This document shows, in pieces, positions 45,462 through 56,700 of a stretch of 64,000 nt of DNA. Below the pieces are notes generated by a model, which saw nothing but the letters and a program-made list of their open reading frames with translations, was not told where the DNA came from and searched no databases. Position 1 is the stretch's first letter. Each line of letters opens with the position of its first letter. The position numbers and the translations under genes were made by a program. Source of the DNA: Heliopora coerulea (taxonomy: Eukaryota; Cnidaria; Anthozoa; Scleralcyonacea; Helioporidae); contig JASJOG010000092.1 of assembly GCA_030142905.1 (NCBI GenBank), positions 868,001 to 932,000 on the forward strand, in the 5' to 3' direction.

Positions 45462-45843
45462 CTTCTCCGCTGAACGAGGGGTTTTAACCAATAAATAAAT
45501 TCCCTCTCTGTCTGAGGCAAATAATCATTCTTCTGCCACACACCTCACATCCGGTATACAGTTCACCAGCAGGTTATCCTCATCATACGGAGATACCTTG
45601 ACGAATTAGCCAGATATGGATGAAAGCCTTGATTTACCTTTAAGAATAATCAAAAACTCGTCAACTCTAAAAAATGATCACAAACGTAACTTACTTTCCA
45701 TCAGTTACACCACGACAGTTACACCATCGGCCATCCTAGCTACGTGCGATTCAAGGATGGAATTTCTCGACGTGATAGCACGTCACCCACAAGATAGTAA
45801 AGAATTCGAATTTCCAGCAACCGGTCCTTCTTAATAAAGCAAT

Positions 45844-48800
45844 TCACTTACCATGACATTTAAATGCGTTGCATATTTGTCGTTCACCCAACTTCGGGCA
45901 CTTGAGACCACCTTTCGTCGGTTGTTGAATAATCATTCGAGTTCTCTTTCGTTTGCCTTTTCCGCAAGTTTTACTACAAACACTCCATTCTGACCAGTTT
46001 GATACCTTGCAGTCAAGTACTACAGACGATGGAAAAATGAAAGAATAAAAATCTCTCTTCGCCATAGGGATGCTCCGTTCAATGCAGAATGTACAGTACC
46101 ACCAAAACTGAATTTGGAGAAAAGTGTTTGGGGGACACACATTCCGAATTACAGTTATGACAACAAAGAAGATACTAGATTCCAATTTTAAACGGTGAGA
46201 TAACGAGGATTTTAAATTCTGAGAACATGGTTGTTGGGATAGAGGAAGAATTTCAGTTTATTTGAAAAACCTACACAATATTTAACGAATAAAAACCATT
46301 AATATTCGTGTATATGCACCATGGCTTTGAGCAAGTAGAGGGATCGTGGAATGTCCTCCCATAAAGTTGGGCGTGTCTCAGGCCAGGCTGCTCGTCGACA
46401 TTCTTGGGATCGTCATATCTGGACGTTTTCGGAAGAAGTATGATAAGCAAGTTATGTCTTTACTCAAAAAGACGTGGGGTCCGAATTTGGTCATTGCAGT
46501 CTAGAAAGCTAACATTAAAAGGATAAAGCTGGATTTGAAAATCACTTACAGAATTTGAGGCTGAAACAGGCTATCCGTTTCCAAATAGGAGTTTTGGAAA
46601 CATCCACGATTTAGCGTCAAATATTGCTTCTTTGTATAAACCTTTTCGTTGTTGGCACATGTAAATCCGTTTTGTTTTTAATACACAGAATGGGCGATAA
46701 AACTATTGTTTTCATTATTATTTGTTGTTAGACGTTATTGTACTGTTTTCTCTGCGGTACCAAGATCAACCCATGGTCCTATGGCATCAATATTACCTAC
46801 GTGATGGATGGTGTTCTCTTTAAAATGTGAGTACTTTCGAGAAAGACGATCTTTTGGAGCTTTTCTACTTCCTAATGACTGATTATATTTCTTTTTCTTC
46901 TTCTTCTTATTATTATTATTGTTATTATTATTATTATTATTATTATTGTTATTATTATTATTATTGTTATTATTATTATTGTTATTATTGTTATTATTAT
47001 TGTTATTATTATTGTTATTGTTATTATTATTACTGTCATTGTTATGTTTATAATTATTTATGAGGACTTTATCATTATAATTATTATTATCGTTGTTATT
47101 TTTATTTCATCACTATTATCTAACACTCCTCGGGAGAGGAATGAAAAATGGGGTTAGGATACTTTGAATTTTAATCTACTCACAACCAACAGTCCCGTAC
47201 CTGGGCATCTCCGCCTTCGACATTTCTCCTTGTGTACCAAGTTAGGACATCCTTTCCCACCCCCTCTGGGGTAAACAGCCACTTCTCGCCTGCGAGTTCT
47301 TCTTCCTCGACCACAAGTCTTGCTGCATGGGCTCCACTTTGACCAGTCCTTCACCACACAATCTGCCTTACCTAAAATCAGCGTTGAGTCGTTAATCACA
47401 ACCAGATCGTATCTAATAAAGTTTGAAACAAACTCCAAAGATAAACATCCTGTAAAGTACAAATTTAAGTTGTAAAACAAGATCAACGTGAAATCTTTGT
47501 CAGCAATCTGTTCGTATTAGTGCAATGCGGTTCTCATCTTGGTGTATGTGTTAAACCCACGAGAAAATCGAGGACGCACTAGAGCGAATCATAACCAGAT
47601 GTGTTGGTGCATGAACTGTCAAGAGGTTGTTGCATACACCAGGATGACAATTGCAAAGGCACAACAAAATCGGCGGTATGAGCGCGCCTTTAAGGCAGAT
47701 TTCCCTTGGGTGTGTAAATTCGTGCGAGCGAAGTCGTTCTTTGAGTGGATTGGCTAATATTGGCTGACGCAAAATGTCGAGCGAAAAAGTTGACTTCAAG
47801 CCAACTTTTTCACCATAGAATTGCCACCCGCGCGACTTTTTCCACCAAGTAAAAATCAGCCTTTAGGCCACGAGCGCGCAACCGGCGAACCGTGAAAGTC
47901 GTTCGTGTGGCCAGCGAAGACTTGCAGGTTAATAAAAAAAAAGATACTTTTTGAGCTACAAAAATAGATACTTCTATCGCTAGCAGAGGTCGGAATCGAA
48001 CTTTTGGAGAACGACATTTGCACCTTAATATGCCACTTAACGTCGGCACTGGTTGTGCACCTCTGCCTCAGGCTCTACTTCAATCTACGATGCTCACCGG
48101 TACAATTGCGGCCGCGACAACTTTTCGAGCGGATGAGCTTCGGGCACGATCTGCCATTGTTTTTCGGATGAACCAGAATGACGCGACCACGTTCTTTTTT
48201 ACCGCGGCCACACGGGTTCGAACATGAAGTCCACGAAGACCATCTGGATACTTTACAATTGATTGCTTCTAAAATGTCAACAGGAACTAGAGTTGTCAGC
48301 TGAAGTCAATGGCTCTGTCTGAAATCTATTGCCTACTTATGAAATGTTTCTTGCTTTGGCGTGCTCAATCCATTTGAACTCTAAAAAGACTGGAACGATA
48401 CCTGCAGACTGTATTTTGAAGCCATCATGGAGGTTGATGTGTGGGTCAATTTGCAGGTCATCCCAGTCCTTTACGCGATAAAACACGCAACACGCAACCT
48501 GTTGCGAGAAACTTAACTTAAATCGGGAGTTTCTGACAGTTTTCTTTTTCATCCTTAGTAAAGAGGACAATGTCGGTAGGACTGCATGTTTGTCAGAATT
48601 AACTGTCCATGAAAAGTAATGGCTCAATACAACTTTTCCCCACGTGTGTTTTTGACCTACATGGTTGCCCCCATGCCGGCTTCATCCAATCGTGAGGCCA
48701 GGCATAACGAGGTATCGTACCAGTCTTTTTAGACTTCAATGGTTGTAGAGGTCCTAGTTTCGGCCAGACCTTTCTTTCGTTCCTGCCAATTTTCGCTCCG

Positions 48801-49658
48801 TAAGGAACTTCACGACTTGGTTTATCAGTGCGACTCACCTGGTGTTTGGGTTTGCCTCGGGCACCGGCCTTTGGTGTGAAGAAGTTCCACCTTGAATTCA
48901 GCCATGGGCGGGACACTTTTCTGTCGAAGGTTGAAAAAGGATGCAGCAGGATGATCGGGGAAATTTGGGGATATGCGATGAATAGGGTGTGGAGGTTGAG
49001 TCTTGCTATTCGGCGCCAGGAATTTCAGACCATTGTCGGTACCTGCAAGAATTTATTGGTTAGGGTTAAATGTGGACGAATACATTCTCTGAAAAAGTGG
49101 ATAAGTGACACCCCAAAAAGTGCTGATGAAAATTGAACACTGAACGCTGTTAAAAACTGCAAGGTTCACACTATATAGTTATTGGCTCAAAAATGTCAAG
49201 CCAAAGTAACGGATTTGCTTTAGGACGTCAGTTCTAGTTCTCCGCCCGATATTCTGCCTTTACGTTGAATATGAATTAGAAGTAAGGAACCGCGTAGAAG
49301 TGTAAAAAAGAAACGGGTGAGTGTGTGTGTGTTCAAGAAGGCGGGATTTAAATGAGGACCTTAAGATACAGTTTTGTTTTTACACTTACTGAATGACAAC
49401 GATGGAGGGAAGAATTAAGATAAATTCATAAAAGTTACGTGAACTGTACCTGCATCCAACGGCCTCAGTTCGACGGTCACATTCCTCTTCCACATACAGC
49501 TGGTGGAGTTACAGAGATCAAGACGATCTATTCCAACAAACCAATCAGGGCTGGGGGTGATTTTTGACAAGATCGAAAGAAAGTGTCTTGCCTTGTCAGC
49601 ACGAAAACGATCCGTCACTGGCTTATTGGAGTACCACACCTCACTCATTTTGATGATG
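45844..49658 (-). CDS. Spondin-domain protein with three thrombospondin type 1 repeats (3' part of gene)
   Basis: Secreted extracellular-matrix protein of the spondin family (spondin-2/F-spondin type). Exons in transcript order: 49658-49450, 49042-48839 (spondin domain), 48268-48098, 47371-47201, 46019-45852 (one TSR each). All junctions are phase 1 and GT-AG. The spondin part carries [17 protein letters not shown] and [11 protein letters not shown], matching [17 protein letters not shown] and YDAGTDSGFTF in vertebrate spondin-2. After the third TSR either the donor CATG|GTAAGT is used and more exons follow, or the frame runs on through Gly-Lys to a TGA at 45844-45846. An AATAAA on the minus strand at 45456-45461 fits the second option. 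The first exon seen needs an upstream exon (phase 2), so the signal peptide and the start of the spondin domain are missing. Vertebrate spondin-2 has one TSR and F-spondin six. Confidence 0.88.
45852..46019 (-). CDS. Thrombospondin type 1 repeat exon 3
   Basis: 168-bp phase 1-1 exon, acceptor CTGTAG. It reads [20 protein letters not shown], then [20 protein letters not shown]. WxxW, CSxTCG and six cysteines are present. It is the last recognisable exon of the gene. Reading past the donor gives HGK and stop, so it may be the terminal exon. Confidence 0.88.
46890..47110 (+). repeat. (TTA/TTG)n microsatellite
   Basis: Long run of TTATTATTG-like triplets in the intron between TSR exons 2 and 3. 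It creates a Tyr/Cys-rich false frame. Confidence 0.9.
47201..47371 (-). CDS. Thrombospondin type 1 repeat exon 2
   Basis: 171-bp phase 1-1 exon. It reads [20 protein letters not shown], a strongly basic strand ([20 protein letters not shown]) and [17 protein letters not shown]. Layout, length and splice phase equal the preceding TSR exon, which suggests exon duplication. The arginine-rich strands could bind heparan sulfate (inference). Confidence 0.9.
47890..48070 (-). mobile_element. Possible tRNA-derived SINE in the spondin-TSR gene
   Basis: On the minus strand TTAAGTGGCATATTAAGG (A-box-like) and AAGTTCGATTCCGACCTC (B-box-like) lie at tRNA-like spacing in the intron between TSR exons 1 and 2. 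The rest of the element is not defined. Confidence 0.35.
48098..48268 (-). CDS. Thrombospondin type 1 repeat exon 1
   Basis: 171-bp symmetric phase 1-1 exon. It reads [19 protein letters not shown], then [20 protein letters not shown]. It carries the WxxW C-mannosylation motif, CSxxCG, a basic strand and six cysteines. The nearest vertebrate analogue is the single TSR of spondin-2 (CEVSLWSSWGLC and NNGSPCPEL). Confidence 0.9.
48371..48742. mobile_element. Possible MITE with ~33-bp terminal inverted repeats
   Basis: CATTTGAACTCTAAAAAGAC and onward at 48,371-48,403 is the inverse of 48,710-48,742 with few mismatches. The ~370-bp element lies between the spondin exon and the first TSR exon. Its minus-strand frames (48,337-48,627 and 48,599-48,916) have no splice logic and are not treated as exons. 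Confidence 0.5.
48839..49042 (-). CDS. Spondin domain exon (C-terminal part)
   Basis: 204 bp, phase 1-1, acceptor CTTGCAG, donor CCAG|GTGAGT. It reads [19 protein letters not shown], then [20 protein letters not shown] and [17 protein letters not shown]. It aligns with spondin-2 DSGFTFSSPNFATIPQ, ITSSSPSHPANSFYYPRLK and LPPIARVTLVRL, the end of the spondin fold before the TSR. Confidence 0.9.
49450..49658 (-). CDS. Spondin domain exon (middle part)
   Basis: 209 bp, acceptor TTTGCAG, donor GCAG|GTACAG. It reads [18 protein letters not shown], then [39 protein letters not shown] and PLDAG. [15 protein letters not shown] is the hallmark of the spondin_N fold. The incoming phase (one base completing a codon) shows that a coding exon lies upstream; none was recognised between 49,660 and 64,000. 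Confidence 0.9.
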
Positions 49659-49759
49659 CTGCAAACGAACAGGATTAACAATTAAAAGGAAATTCACTGG
49701 GAAGAAAAAAATAAAACTTTTTCCAACTGAGTAAGAAGTAATATTTGAAGGCCGACGGT

Positions 49760-49860
49760 GAGGACAAATCGGGGTTTTCAAGAACGAGGAATTCGTTCCA
49801 GTCCGAGGAGAAGCCGAGGATTGGAACGAATTCGAAGTACTTGAAAATCCGGTCTAGTCC
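49760..49860. repeat. Imperfect inverted repeat
   Basis: TTTTCAAGAACGAGGAATTCGTTCC with a diverged complement ending CTTGAAAATCC. It lies just upstream of the first spondin exon seen here. Confidence 0.5.
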
Positions 49861-51083
49861 CGAATTGGAAGCCAATGAATGACTTCTAAGAATCAACTGG
49901 TGTATTGGCACAACGAATTAGTTAATTAGTAACGGGTGTATCGATGAATAAACCGATTGTGTGAAACTATATTTTAAGTCCAAGGACTTGAGCTATTATT
50001 TCCAGTCCAAGGACTGGAAAAAACAGTTCAAGTCCGCTGCCCAGTACTTCCATGGTATTTCAAGTTAGCTTACGTGGTGCCATTCAGTGAGTCCGATTGA
50101 ATGATATACTCATGAACTATTAATGATTTTGAGAAGGACATTCAACTCATAAGTTGTTTTTTTTTTCCCATTCCAATGTCTTCCATTGAATTACAATACC
50201 ATCCGACCTGCAATGTTTAGTGCTCTTGTCCAACTCTCTAGTCCATTAGCGTGGCTAGACCTACATTTTTGGGGGACTTTCTGGGAACTCAAAGCACGGC
50301 TAAGGAGAATTTCGGACCTGGGAGTAAGCCAACGAGTTGAATTATGAATTCTAGACCCCCTGATACCGATTAAAGGCATTCTAACGTGTTTTGTGTGATA
50401 TTTCACGCGATAATGTCAACAGTTCAGTAAAACGTTGGGGACACAGGCCCTCCCAAGCCCCCCCCCCCCTTGACCATGCCACTTCTCTCTACCAGTTACC
50501 TTAAAAGGTCATCCAACCCAGGGCCATTAGTATTGTACTCCAGTGTACCGTTAATGACTGAACTACCACAGATTTCGAACTCACAACCCGTACATCTTTT
50601 GAACAATGCTCCATGAACTGGGTTAACTGACCACCAACGTGCAAATTTTCCAAAAAAGATCTTGCCTGAAATACTGATTCATGACGGTCTGTGGTCCGTT
50701 GTTCGAAATGTTCTACTGACTTTACGGCAGTTGAACTAAGCATCTTCAATAAATTGAACATTGCAGTGGTTCTACAAGCTTCTATACTCAGGAAAGCAAA
50801 ACAAACTTCTTCGGCTAGGGATGGGAGTTCCATAAGGATCTCAGAAAGTTGTCTTAGGGCTCATTTTCACGATATTGATTGTCGTATACAACTGTTCACC
50901 CTGGGTATGTAATGTTGTCTCAAAGACACAATTCCTGCTTGTGATTAGTTCACTAATGCAGCAGTACGTCCGGAAGACTCCAGTGAGTTAATGGGAGACT
51001 TTAGGATGAACAATCCTATACGAAATGTTGTAGCATTTCTTGAGAATCGATGCGATGGACGAACCAGGCGGAAATCGTAATCT

Positions 51084-51382
51084 AAGTAAGAATATCAAAG
51101 CCCAGCAAAGGACTCAGAGAAGAGGCATGATTAGGAAAAATTTTTATTGAGATCTAACGTTTCGTTGCATTTAACACAACACCATCAGAGAATGAAACAA
51201 CATGCGACAAAGACTGATGATAAGGTCACTGTTACAGGTTGCCACAGGTTAGTCTTTGTCACATGTTATTTCATTCTCTGATGGTGTTGTGTTAAATGCA
51301 ACGAAACGTTAGATCTCAATAAAAATTTTTCCTAATCATGCCAGTTCTACAAGTCTTTTGCTGCGCTTTGATATTCATACTT
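51084..51382. mobile_element. Fold-back element, ~130-bp arms
   Basis: Arms include AAGTAAGAATATCAAAGC, GGCATGATTAGGAAAAATTT, TTTCGTTGCATTTAACACAA and CCATCAGAGAATGAAA, each repeated as complement. The outer part is less perfect than the inner part. No coding content. Confidence 0.85.
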
Positions 51383-51481
51383 GGTATACGACCATGTTAT
51401 CCTGTAAATGGATCCTTAGACAACAAGCATGCATGACAACTTCAATCTATGATTTTAGAAATTTTGAGAGCTTGGATATAT

Positions 51482-51567
51482 GTTAAGATAGATGAATGAT
51501 CTTCAAGCTTTATACTCAGAAAATGATTTCTGAGTACAGAGCTTGAAGATCATTCATCTATCTTAAC
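51482..51567. mobile_element. 86-bp near-perfect hairpin element
   Basis: GTTAAGATAGATGAATGATC and onward, then its complement, with a second stem around TACTCAGAAA/TTTCTGAGTA. ACAACTTCAATC occurs on both sides (51,437 and 51,567), possibly a chance or target duplication. Confidence 0.8.
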
Positions 51568-53217
51568 AACTTCAATCATTCATCAGATCATATCTTAGGT
51601 CAAATGTCTTGAACAGACATGCGCTCCTACCCATGGTAATGACGTTTAATTCTGCTTATTAAGCTTCTCGTGTCTCCCCACTCGCTGAATTTCTTGACGG
51701 CCGGAGAAGCTCTGGTGCCCAGTTCCCATAATAAGTGCTCGGCTTTGTGCGATCCTCCAATCACAGAAGAAAAGTGGGCTAACTTGTCTGGGAAGTCATT
51801 GGGATGAGTGGTTTTGTTCCATTTACCTAGAGATGAAAAAATAACAGATGGAATGCATCATGTTGTTCCCAACGTTTACCAAACGACCATCAGAAACATT
51901 AGGCAAATGTCATCAGATTCCAGAACCAGCTATAAAAAGTATAAAACAAAGCAAAATCCGAACAAAAGCGACATCTTGAAAAACCTAAGATATAGGTTAT
52001 AAATAAGACTAAATGTTGAAATGGTGAATTTTCAACTTCATTGCAAAATCATCTTCAGACCAAGTGAAGACCAAGTCATCGGATTGTGCTTCGTTTTATG
52101 TCATCAGGTGTAAGAAAAGTAAAGTTTACGGGCCATGTGTCGACGATCATCAAGCATGTCCACTCAGAATTGGCCGCAATAACACCAAGCTGGCTATATG
52201 CACAACGTTGGTTTAACATTCCGGTCTTCAATGAACAGTTTTTCACAAACTCTTGAACCCTTAACGCGAAGTGTCTTACATATAGGACACCTCGAGAACA
52301 AAAGAGCAAATGAAGCGACAAAGGAAAGCAATGAGAGAACAATAGACGAAAGAAAGAAAATTCAGAGGTTAAAGCGTTAAAAATTCACGAGCTATCGTAG
52401 ACAATCCATGAACGTATACCACATCACCATGGATGCATCTTGACATTCAATGAAAACCTGTAGGGAAATCACTAGTGATCTGGATCACATTTCTTAATTT
52501 ACATATACAAATCAGTGAAACAGACATTCAATTAGTCATTGCGATACTCGTTTCAAGTGCCCAGTTCAAACACTCGTTTATTGTGCTTCATCAGGGGGCT
52601 CCAAATAATTGAAAACAACAAAAACCTCGCGCCTACACTCTTTGGTTTTCATTTATTTTATCTCGTGTTTAGAACCCTCAAATTCGTGTTTGGACTGTAG
52701 AGTCAACGTCTATTTGTCAGGTTTTTTTTTTTATCAACTTTTAATAGTTGTTCTGTTCTTACGTCGTGCCTACGGCTACGTAACTAAGTTTCAATAAAGA
52801 TGTAGTAGAACACTTACTTATAAAAGTAGCTTCATAAACTGCAACTCCGCACACGCAACACGAATGTCTGGGGTGATTCTTTGTTGTGCTTGTAGATCTC
52901 CTCTGTCTGAAGCCTGTGAGCACAAAGTTTCAAATTATGACAAGTCAGACCTACGGGACTCACTGACCCAAATCGTAGTTAAATTACGCGAAAATTCTGC
53001 AACCAAAATTGCTGAAATATTGCCAGGAAGACGTAGTCCATAAATGTGTTACGTCTTGTTACCCAGCCGAGGCTGGGGGAGGGATAAACTTCAGAAAATT
53101 CCTACATTGAGGGCATAGAGTCTTGGCACTAGGTTACAGAGTTGATCCCGAAAGCGTTACGAAGACAGATCAATACGGCAAACTGCGCACCTACTGGAGC
53201 CGTAACCTCACTTAAAA

Positions 53218-53440
53218 GTAATAATGACAATGATAATGATAATAACAACGACAATGATAATGATAATGATAATGAAATGATAATCACAATCGTAATTATG
53301 AAATAACGTTAATGATAATAATGGTGATGATAATGATGAAATGATAATGATAATGAAATGATTATGATAGTGATAATGATAATGATGATAATGATGATAA
53401 CAATAATGATAATAATAATAATAATAATAATGATAATGGT
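53218..53440 (+). repeat. (GATAAT)n-type microsatellite
   Basis: Variable ATGATAATGATAAT repeats, ending in a purer (AAT)n run directly before dispersed repeat copy B. Confidence 0.85.
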
Positions 53441-53459
53441 CAAATTTTCTTTCCCCACA

Positions 53460-53578
53460 AGTTCCCTGAAATGTGCAATGTCTTTTGCGGCCTTACCTGG
53501 CGGGATGCTGGGAGCCCGTGGGAAGCAGAGACCCCTTCCACTGTCCTTAGTTGGGCGGTGTGCGAGTTGTAATGATAA
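53460..53578 (+). mobile_element. Dispersed repeat with (AAT)n-like tail, copy B
   Basis: AGTTCCCTGAAATGTGCAAT runs to TTGGGCGGTGTGCGAGTTGT and then ATGATAATCATAATAATAAT. It matches copy A over its length with moderate divergence. It is also preceded by a long (GATAAT)n-type tract (53,218-53,440). Confidence 0.6.
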
Positions 53579-53602
53579 TCATAATAATAATAACTAAATA
53601 AA

Positions 53603-53792
53603 GTAGAAAATCTAAACCGAAATTATCCACCTTGGAGCTTGATGTTCAAGTAAACACAAGAAAAGACACCGTAATTGTGCTAGTATTTCGACTCTGTTCG
53701 ATGGATATTGTCGGTTTAGTTTTTCTACTCTCCTAATAAAGTCGAAATACCACCACGATTACTGGGTCTTTTACTGTGTTTTCTTGAATAAC
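53603..53792. mobile_element. Nested fold-back element related to 36,296-36,467
   Basis: Two overlapping inverted repeats: GTAGAAAATCTAAACCGA with TCGGTTTAGTTTTTCTAC, and TTCAAGTAAACACAAGAAAA with its complement near 53,770-53,790. GTAATTGTGCTAGTATTTCG links it to the element in MYPT intron 2. Confidence 0.65.
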
Positions 53793-53799
53793 AACTAGT

Positions 53800-56700
53800 T
53801 CTAAATCTTTGAGACTCCCTGGTTCAGAGAAAGGCAACTTCACATAATCATAGTCAGCTTACTACCTCACGCATCTCACTTCTCATGGATCCAATTTGTG
53901 GATCCGAATACCTGGATACGATTTTACGCGATCCGATTTGTTCGATCAAACTGTCAGAAGGATGCACTAAAGGCTTTCACACATTCGGATCTTCAAAACG
54001 GAGTCAAAGTGGATTCCAAGTGAGTTGAATGTTAAGCACTGACTTTTCTCAAGACCCATATTTCTTAAGTTCTATTATTGGTAAGTTCTATTCGTTGATG
54101 TGCACAACACTAATTGATAAGTTTCTTCTCGTCAAGTTTGTTTGTTCAATCCTACATGGCATGGCAAGCTTTTTAAACAGCGAAACTTGTTCGCGTGTAC
54201 GGCAGTCAAGGAAAAGCTGCGTAGGAATTGCGTAGGGTCTGATTCTTCTTATTTGGCGACGGAGTGGCAGTTTTACGACTTAATGTATTTACGACAGCAA
54301 GGACAGATAGAGTTGTTTAACAAGTTTTCGAAATATTGAAATCATGAGATCAGAACCGCAAACGTACAAGGAAGACAAAGGTGACCGGAATACACATATC
54401 ATGAAACGTCATCGTGCTTAACTTCTTTTTCAAAGGGGAGGTCTTGAGTGTCACCTTGGCCACTGTCGAGGACCATGAAGTTTGCCATGAAGTAAACCTC
54501 ATTCGATTTATTTTCTGAGGCTCAAGCTCATTCACGACCAAGGAATACTTGACCCTCCGTACACAAGAGCAAGTTACACTTGTAAAGGAAATTGCTCAGA
54601 AAGTCGAAGAAAAAAAATAAAGAAAAAAAAAAAACCCTTTTCTTCGTGTTCACAAGCTAATAAAGTTCAAAATAACTTGCCGGAGAAAACTTGGGGTTGT
54701 TTGAGTAGGTCTCCCTAGGGGGTTACAAACGAGGAGAAAAAAAATGAAACTGATTTCCGAAATTCAATAGCTGTTCAAAAGATGCGAACTGAAAAGGATT
54801 GATTCAGGATATTCAAAGCTGAAAGGTACACTATGTGTGTAAGGTATTTGTCAACACTTCGGCGAAGCCACAGAGGAAGCGTAGCGTAGCCGAAAAGCGA
54901 GAAACAAATACTGAAGCCAACACACTGGGACGCACAGTAAGTATTGACATAACTAATCCTCTGCTGTAAAGGAGGTTGAGTTTGAACAAATTTATCACCT
55001 GGGTGTCAACGCGATTGAGCGAAAACAGCACGACACAAAGCTGAGTATGGCTGCCATGAAGCGCGAGTTGGACTAAATTTTGAGGTTTGGGGAACTTGAA
55101 TGGCAGCGTGATATCAAATAAAAACCAGATGAAACATTAGAACCGACCGCTAATGCTGAGCTTTACACTGGGAGCATGATGAGTTCAAAGGGAAAGTAGG
55201 GTTCATGCTGAGGCGGCAAAATAGCCCACTTGATTAATAACACTTGAGAAATTTTCTTATTTACTTCTCCATTGGAGTTAAGCTTATCTAATGAACACTC
55301 AGCAGTCTTTGTGTTTGGATTCGGAAAGAGAAAAGACGTTTCACGCAAAACACAAGAGTCGCTTTCCTTTTTCAACAAGAGTCTAGTCCGTCAAGAGCTA
55401 TAATTAGAGGTTTTTCTAGCCTCAAGAGAAAAGCCTAATCCACCTGTTCTGTACTCCTTGTACTAGCAACGTGGCAAACATAGTACGTGTATTTAATGGA
55501 CAAATACTTTAGCAATGAGATACTGACTGTGCAAAAAACAAAGGAGACATGTTATCAATATAGCCGTTCGTATTAAAGACTTAGAATAACCAAAATCCTT
55601 CCCAGGATTTGACACTTGCGAAAAATAAAAAGACAAGAAACACATGTCTGTAGTATTTTTGACGAAATCTGATCCGTACATTCGACCCCAGAAATGTTAA
55701 AATGCCGATTCAAGTTGTTTCGGGCGGGATTCGAGCTTGAAGTGAATTAAAGCTGAACAGAAACAGACAGTGATTAAGAAAGTAAATATTTACTTTTTAT
55801 CGATGACAAGTGCCAGACTCGAGACAAGCGAACTCTTCCTGTCATTGCGGGCCACTATGAAGTCCCTGAACATATTGCAAAACATTTCGCCTTAGCGGCT
55901 GATCTAAAGTATGCAATTGTGGTTGAGGGTCGCAAAATATAGGCCACATTCACAGCTGTAGGCCCCCAACAGTGTTTGCTTTAGTAGCTTTTAATTTCCC
56001 TTTTTAAAAATAAATTTTTCATTTACTTCATTGAGATTATCCGTAATTGTGCTAACACCGAGTCAGTCAGGGTTACTCTCTAACTGAGAAGAGCGCGCGC
56101 CCTGGTGAGTACGAGATTGTTGAGTAATGGTCTTTTAAGCAGGAAAACAATAATCCATAGATATGGAATGAATAGGGGGCCTCGGTTTATCAGTTTTACA
56201 CGCATAACGAAGGTCCTTCACGTTAAGTTGGTCAACCTTTTTTTGAAAAGCTTCACTGAGAACTGCCGTTCCTTGCAAACAACACTTTTGCGAAATTTCG
56301 GTTCTTTTTAAATCTGACTGTTTCACGCAATAATAATAATGATATAGCCCTACCGCTAAGTACAGGAATGAAATACTTTATCTTACTTCTACCAACAATC
56401 ATTAAATTCAATTTTAAATAGCCCTAGGGATTTATTGTTGAGTGCTGATCGATGTGGACGATCCAAGAAGGGGAGATCTTTAATGTCGTGTGTAAGAGTT
56501 GAAAAAAGTTACAACAAAAACTAAGCCTATTTCGTGACTAAATCTGCTCGACTACTGCAGTAAGTAAACTAGGAATCATTCTAGTGAATATTATTTTCTC
56601 TATACAACATTTAAATTTCATAATAGAATTCTAAACAATTGGCGTAGAGCGGTACCCACTTCTCAAAAGCAACGACACAGCAGTTTAAAGTTTTCAGAAG

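Noticed and set aside
46827..47063. 78-codon Tyr/Cys-rich frame
   Set aside because: Translation of the TTA/TTG microsatellite within an intron of the spondin-TSR gene.
48337..48916. Minus-strand frames of 96 and 105 codons between spondin and TSR exons
   Set aside because: The flanking exons splice to each other in phase 1 without them; the region has terminal inverted repeats and looks like a mobile element.
50501..50640. Possible upstream spondin exon (minus strand, ends LDDLLR with a GTAACT donor, phase compatible)
   Set aside because: The encoded peptide does not resemble the spondin domain and only the splice phase fits; it may be a repeat.
52803..52905. Minus-strand exon-like stretch with CAG acceptor and GTAAGT donor
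   Set aside because: The open frame ends in TAA exactly at the donor and the other frames do not match the next spondin exon's phase.
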